Origin: Tilletiopsis washingtonensis
Lineage: Eukaryota; Basidiomycota; Exobasidiomycetes; Entylomatales
Length of the DNA: 64,000 nt
NCBI RefSeq assembly: GCF_003144115.1
Contig: NW_020311999.1
Span: 204,239-268,238, forward strand
Direction: 5' to 3'
Part shown: positions 59,203 to 64,000 of the stretch, in pieces
Layout of the letters: each line of letters begins with the position of its first letter
How positions within the stretch are numbered: position 1 is the first letter of the stretch
Program-made: the position numbers and the translations under genes
Notes under the pieces: generated by a model
The model's input: only the letters and a program-made list of their open reading frames with translations
What the model was told of the DNA's origin: nothing
The model's database searches: none

Positions 59203-60199
59203 TTACCACTCGTCATCGTCGTCCTCGTCGTCCTCGTCAGCCGGCGCCGCAGCCGGCGGAGCGCCGTGTGATCGGCGGATCGTGATCTTCATGCCGTTGC
59301 CGCCAGCGCCATTGCCCTGCGGCGCCGCGCTGCCCGCCTCGTCGTCGTCGCCCGGCGACGTCGGCCCGCTCAGCGGCTCCTGCGCCGGACTGCTCCAGGG
59401 CCCCGTCGCTGCCGAGCCGCGTGCGCCGCCGGCGCCCGGCGGCGTGCTATGCCGCACGCTGCCGCCAGGCACGGCAGACGGCCGCACCGGCGCCACGACG
59501 CTGGACGCAGCGGGGCTTGCGCCCTCGAGCCCGGCCTCGGGCCGTGCGGTCGGCGGGTGCGGCACTGCAGGCGGAAGCGTGGCGTCGAGCGACTCGTAGA
59601 GCAGCCTGTTGTCGCGTGGGGGTCAGCTTGGTGGAGGCGCAGAGGTCTCAGAAGGCACACGCACGCTCGCTCGAGGCGCATGCGCTGGATGTTGCGCTTG
59701 ATGCGCAGGGTCTTGAGGTGCAGCTTGTCGTTCTCCTGCAGGCGATGAGATGGCGTCAGGTTGTGCTCGCTGCCGAGCTGCCTCTCCTCGCGAGGATGTT
59801 CCACTGCCAGCTCCTGCACAGGCCATGCGCAGTCCGGCACCACTTTGCGATGGCTCCCTGCTGATCACATAGGCTGCGCTGCGCCTATGTGTAGAGTCAC
59901 CTGTCTCGCGGGCGCACCCGCCAAGCAGCCGCAGCAGCTTCGCGCCCCTGCACCGCCTGCCGCCCTGCTCTCTCCCCTCGCAGCAGGCTCCCCCAGCGCT
60001 GCCGCCGCCGCTGCTCTGCCGCTCCACTCACGCGCTCGATGGCGCTGACGCGCTTCTTGAGCTCCTTGTACTTGCCGCGGTACTTTGTCGCGTTGGTCTG
60101 CACGGCGACGGTGGAGGAGTAGGCCTTGCTCTTGGGCCCGCGCGGGCCGCCGCCGGTGGGCGCGGTCGACGGCGCGGCGGCAGCGGGCGGCGGACTCAT
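59203..60199 (-). CDS. Small coiled-coil protein, possibly an INO80-complex subunit (INO80F/TFPT-like)
   Basis: Exons 60199-60032, 59735-59665 and 59605-59203; 213 residues. The conserved-looking core is a basic coiled coil: 'KYRGKYKELKKRVSAIERE' then 'NDKLHLKTLRIKRNIQRMRL' and 'ERALLYESL'. TFPT/INO80F and related fungal subunits have this kind of 'KYR.L+.+...IE...N..L...L......I.RL..ER..L...L' helix pair, so I suggest that family tentatively. The head is Pro/Ala/Gly-rich and the tail is Pro/Gly-rich with a very acidic end (EDDEDDDDEW). The first intron is 296 nt, and a small missed exon inside it cannot be excluded. Convergent with TFIIIA. Confidence 0.75.
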
Positions 60200-60899
60200 G
60201 GCGGCGGCGGCAGGGGCACGCAGGCGGGCGGAGCGGACGGAGAGCGGCGGCGGCGGCGGTGGTGGTCGTGGTGGTGTGGTGTGCGTGACGCAGCCGCGGC
60301 GACGGCGCTGGCGCGCTCGGTGCTGGCTGCTGCTGCGCACGCTGCGCCGCGCTGCCAGCTGTGGAGAGGCGCGCGAAGTGGCTCGCGAGGCGCATCACCG
60401 CGGCGCGGCTGCGAGCGGGAGCGCCGCCGGGCGGTGCTTCTCGAGGGCGAGAGGCGCGTGGGAAGAAGGCATCGTTCGCAGCAGCAGAGTCACCCCACGT
60501 CTCAGCCTCAACATAAGTGCTGCTGGCGCTCGGAAGGCCCGGCCTCACTCAGACATGCGAGCTTCTGGGCAACGGAGTGAAATGCAGGAATGGCAGGTGG
60601 TCGTACAGCCGAAATGTGGGGCGCGGCAGGGCGTGTGAGTGGGGGCATGGGGATGGAGAGCGAGGAAGCGGGCGAGGGCCGGAGCCAGCACTGCCGCGCA
60701 GCAACGGCCGCCGCAGGTGCGGTGCAGCAGACCACCGCTTGGCGCTGCGGGCGAGGAGAGTGACAGGGATGCCATTTTAGACGCAGCTATGGTGGAGAGA
60801 AGTGTCGCTGGCGCCGTCGGCCGCAAAGGCCATCCCCAAACATCCAAAGCATCCCATCCCCAACCAGCGGCAAGGCCTTTTGAAGCGCAAGAAGCGGAT
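60200..60899. other. Intergenic region, no supported gene
   Basis: 700 bp between the start of the coiled-coil gene and the end of RPL34, both on the minus strand; presumably promoter plus 3' UTR. Confidence 0.55.
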
Positions 60900-61554
60900 T
60901 TACTTCTTGGCAGCGGCGGCCTTGAGCACCAGCTTGACCACCTTGGCCTCCTCGACGAGGAAGGCGCGGATGATCCTGGGCGCGGACGGGTGTGAGCGCG
61001 GTGTTCTCGCGATGGACTGAGGCGGCTTGAAAGCAGGACGACAGCCGGCAGCAGCGACACAGCGACGCATCACTGCGATGCGCTCGGTGCCCTGGCGCAA
61101 GCGGGACACAGCCCACCTGCTGGCCGCTCGACCAGCCTGACGTCGTGCCGGCCGGCAGTACTCCATCGCCCTACGCTGTACGCTGTGCAGCACCTGTGTC
61201 GCTCCCCCAGTCTCTCGTCGCGCCCACCAATCTCTCGCACACCATCGCCCTGCCTCGAGCCTCCACTCTGCGCGCTCCTCGCAACACTCACCGGGTGCGC
61301 ACGCAGTTGGCGCAGCGGGAGCCGCCGTAAGCACGCTGCACGGTCTTGTGCGTCTTGCTGACGTTGGCGTACTCGCGCGGGCGCAGCGCCTTGATGCCGG
61401 GCAGCGCGACGTGGCAGTCGCCGCACTTGGGGCTCGTCGGCAGCTTCTTGAGGTGCAGGTAGCGCAGCTTGCCGCCCGGCGTCTTGACCACGCGCCGGCG
61501 GTTCGACTTGGTGTTGTACGGCGTACGCTTGCGGATCGTGAGACGCTCGGCCAT
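60900..61554 (-). CDS. RPL34: 60S ribosomal protein L34 (eL34)
   Basis: Exons 61554-61292 and 60975-60900; 112 residues. Component of the large ribosomal subunit. Characteristic start MAERLTIRKRTPYNTKSN, then 'VVKTPGGKLRYLHLKK', the zinc-binding pairs CGDC and CANC in 'PKCGDCHVALPGI' and 'RCANCVRTR', and a Lys/Ala-rich tail. All four zinc Cys are present. The 316-nt intron is long for this genome; long introns in ribosomal protein genes often host regulatory or snoRNA sequences, but I could not identify clear C/D or H/ACA boxes in it. Confidence 0.96.
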
Positions 61555-62320
61555 CTGAGCGAGGCGTGCCGTCAGCATGCCGCTCCTACTCTGCTGCTTC
61601 GACTCATCCCGCCGCCATCGATGCGCTGCCCATTCTGCTCGCCCGCTGCTGCACTGCCTCCCAGCAGCACATAGACGCCTGCGCCGAGCCATTCGCCTCG
61701 GCCCACAGCAGCACTGCGCCCGAGAGCACTCTCGGCCTGCCATCACCGAGCCACTGCACCCATGCCCGCTCAGTGAGCGCTGCAGCGTTCGACCGCTGCG
61801 GCTGCATGTGCCGCCGCGTCTGCTCGGCGCTGCAGCGTGGTGCGCTGCGCTCCTCCTGGCGCAGAGCAGGCGCAGCGAGAATGCCTGGCTGCGCGGCGCT
61901 GCGACGTGCGTTTCGGCACGCGAGAGGACGCGCAGCAGTGCAGCATGGCGGAGCAGAACGACGCATCGAGGCGGCGAGGAGGGTGCGGCGTCGATGCTCA
62001 CTTTGAGAGAGTCTTGAGGGGGGGAGGGTAGCGGGCGGAAGGGAGGGGCGCGGCGGTGCTGTCGTGGCGGCGGCAGCGGCTGCAGCGCGGCGCTCGCCGC
62101 CGTCGCGCCCGCAGCACGAAGATCGAACGGCGGCGCGCCTTACGTAAGCGCGTCTGCCCGCCTGCCGTGCTGCCGCCGCATGCCGCAGCACCGCCGCCGC
62201 GCGCTATTCGGCAGCGCTCCCACACTGACGGCAGCTCAAGCGGCGCCGCACAAGCCGTGAAAAGGCAGCAGTCCGACCAGAGGGTGGAGAGTGACGCCGC
62301 ATGGCCGCCAGCAACGAGTC
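61555..62320. promoter_or_regulatory. Upstream region of RPL34
   Basis: 766 bp between RPL34 and the TTC1-like gene (both minus strand). No coding signal was recognised; it should contain the RPL34 promoter. Confidence 0.55.
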
Positions 62321-64000
62321 TCATTTCTTCGCTCCCTTGCCCGGCACAAAGTTGATGCTCGAGCCGCCGCCCGGCTGCTGCTGGATCTGGAAGTTGTCCG
62401 TCGAGAGGCCAAACCAGCCTGTTGAGTGCATCAGCAGATGGTGGGTGCTGCACGCATCCATCGGAGGTGCTCACCCAGCACACTGTCGCCGATGCCCTTG
62501 AGCTTGCCCATCATCTCGTCCTTCTCGCGCGTCGCGGCCGCCTCGACGCGCGGCGGCAGCTGCGCCAGCTTGGTGCGCACCGTCGGCCGCAGCGCCGCCG
62601 GCGTGTCGGGCAGGCGCGAGAGGTGCTTGTAGTCTGCTGGTCGTGAGCTGGGGAATGAGGAGCAGGGCCCCTGTGCAGACTCACCATCGAGCGCGGCGCT
62701 GAGTGCGGACCAGCCGCCGAGCGCCTCGTTCGCCTGTGCCCGGCGGTTCAGCGACTTGATGTAGTCGGGGTCGTCGGCGAGGGCTGATTGCCTGAGGTCA
62801 GCACAGCAGCGATGCAGCACCGCTCTGCTCTACCCACAGTTGGAGGCCGCCGCGACTGCGCCCTTGTAGTCCTCCTGCGCCGGCACGTCAGAAGCAGCCC
62901 TGGCAGCGCGCGGTGCGGTCACTCACCAGCTTCAGGTGGCACGCCGCCATGTTCGAGTACAGCAAAGCGCGCGCCTTTGCGCACTCGAGCAGCAGCAGGC
63001 TCTCCTCCGGGTCCTCGTCGTCGGCCAGCTCGACGAAGCGTGATGGCTCCGCCTGGCCGGCCCCTCGCCGCGTCCGCGGCACGGGCTCCGGGACCGGGAC
63101 GTTTGCCTGCCGCTCTCCGTCGTCGCTGCCTTCGCCATCCGACTCTTCTGGCACTGGTCGCGGCGGCAAGATGGCCAGCGCGTCGTTGTAGCTGCCGACC
63201 GCCTCGTCGAAGCGGCCCGCCGTAAAGTGCGCATTGGCTGCGGCCTTCACGGGCGCTGCAGCGGCCAGTGCATACTGCGGGCGAAGAGTGGATGGGTGAC
63301 GGGCGTCAGATGCGATTACGGCGGGACAATGAATAGTACAGGAATAGTCTATGGGGTAAGGGAGAGAGGCTCAACGCACGCGGAGCTTCTTGACCAGCGG
63401 CTCGTCCTCGCCGGGCGCCTCGTCTGCAGGGGCCTGCGCAGCTCCAGCCGGAGCGTCCAGCGAGGCAGCCATCTGCTGCTCGTCCTGCGCTTGCTTGTCG
63501 TTGATCTCGACGGGAGCCTGGCCCTGCGCCTCGCGCGCGGGCGACTCGGAGCGCTTGCGTACCTGCGGCGTCTGTGTCTGCAGCACCCGCTCGGCGCGTG
63601 CCTCTCGTGCCGCCTGAGCCTCGGGCGTCTCGGCGTCAGGGCCCTGCTGTGGTGGCATCGGCGCACGGAAGTATGGCTGTGCAAGCCAGTGTGGGATGTA
63701 GGAGGGTCGCTGCGGATCTGCGCCCTCCGCCAGCACGTCGCCGCCGTCGGGCCGCAGCGGCACCGAGCCAGGTGGCCGCGACGCCGGCGCCTGCTGGTAC
63801 TGCGGGTCCTTCTTGTCCTCCTCGAGCTGTGCAGCGAGCAGGTCGACGAACGGCCGGAAGGCTGCTGCGATGGCGGCGGGATCTGAGCTCTGCGACTGCT
63901 CGGGCCGAGCCTTGCCGAGGTCGCCGCGCAGGTCGCGGTGCACCTCAAACGCGGGCCGGCAGATCTTGAACAGATGTGACCGAATCGCGGAGACGGCCGT
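62321..64000 (-). CDS. TTC1-like TPR co-chaperone, joined to an upstream unknown N-terminal region; 5' end outside window
   Basis: Exons 64000(open)-63380, 63274-62927, 62874-62838, 62783-62685, 62633-62475 and 62418-62321. The 3' part is a three-TPR protein of the TTC1 type: 'KAAANAHFTAGRFDEAVGSY', 'ALLYSNMAACHLKL', 'YIKSLNRRAQANEAL', and the diagnostic C terminus 'WFGLSTDNFQIQQQPG'. TTC1 proteins act as Hsp70/Hsp90-binding adaptors. The TPR exon at 63274 has no usable ATG of its own. A GTGCGT donor at 63379 joins it in phase to the upstream frame and removes a TGA at 63373-63371. That upstream frame ('AIRSHLFKICRPAFEVHRDL' onward) is unrecognised; translation might instead begin at the internal ATG at 63472. 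If the upstream frame is a separate gene, it ends at 63371. Confidence 0.75.

Noticed and set aside
1-64000. Mobile elements, CRISPR arrays, tRNA and rRNA genes.
   Set aside because: I looked for transposase or reverse-transcriptase motifs, terminal repeats, regular spacer repeats and tRNA B-box-like sequences and saw none that were convincing; a covariance-model and repeat-library search would be decisive.

Overview
This is nuclear DNA from a GC-rich, intron-containing fungus. It is most likely a basidiomycete, and possibly from the Ustilaginomycotina, but that placement is an inference from gene style and content. The evidence for a fungus is the gene set: a White-collar-2 GATA factor, Svf1, Mediator Med5, Spc7/KNL1, a Lin1/U5-52K factor, a complex I ESSS subunit and a mitochondrial Mmt-type CDF carrier. 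Introns are mostly 50-70 nt. They begin GTGAGT or GTGCGT, carry a CTGAC-like branch site and end in CAG. I set almost every exon junction by hand, checking splice consensus and reading phase, so the gene models are spliced models. Many long open frames on the opposite strand are GC-rich shadows and are left out.

Layout. 0-10 kb: 3' part of a multi-TOG XMAP215/Stu2 protein, a GYF-domain spliceosomal protein (LIN1), a TXNDC17-like thioredoxin, a mitochondrial CDF metal carrier, and (across a 69-nt CT microsatellite) prefoldin 2 on the minus strand. 11.5-15 kb: two neighbouring uncharacterised genes with the same three-exon structure and weak mutual similarity, which I read as diverged tandem paralogues. 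15-17.6 kb: mostly non-coding, with a decayed coding fragment. 17.6-29.3 kb: Spc7/KNL1, a SET/NAP histone chaperone, a tandem-PH protein, complex I NDUFB11 and a ten-exon MFS transporter. 29.3-33.3 kb: 4 kb without a supported gene. 33.3-45 kb: a seven-TM protein, Svf1, pyruvate kinase and Med5. 48-56.3 kb: White collar 2, a penta-EF-hand protein with a Gly-Tyr-Gln repeat head, and a class C beta-lactamase-like hydrolase with a 6-nt micro-exon. 57-64 kb: TFIIIA, a small coiled-coil protein that may be an INO80 subunit, ribosomal protein L34, and a TTC1-like TPR protein running off the right edge.

The genes are ordinary housekeeping functions (mitosis, transcription, splicing, translation, mitochondria, glycolysis, light sensing, transport) and do not form one pathway. 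Divergent pairs share intergenic promoters (LIN1/TXNDC17, SPC7/SET, PH/NDUFB11, SVF1/PYK, MED5/WC-2, beta-lactamase/TFIIIA). I see no mobile element, CRISPR, tRNA or rRNA. I also see no clearly novel multi-gene system. The most unusual items are the uncharacterised paralogue pair, the micro-exon with a duplicated terminal exon in the hydrolase locus, a possible N-terminally extended pyruvate kinase, and a stop codon that appears to be spliced out at the TTC1 locus.
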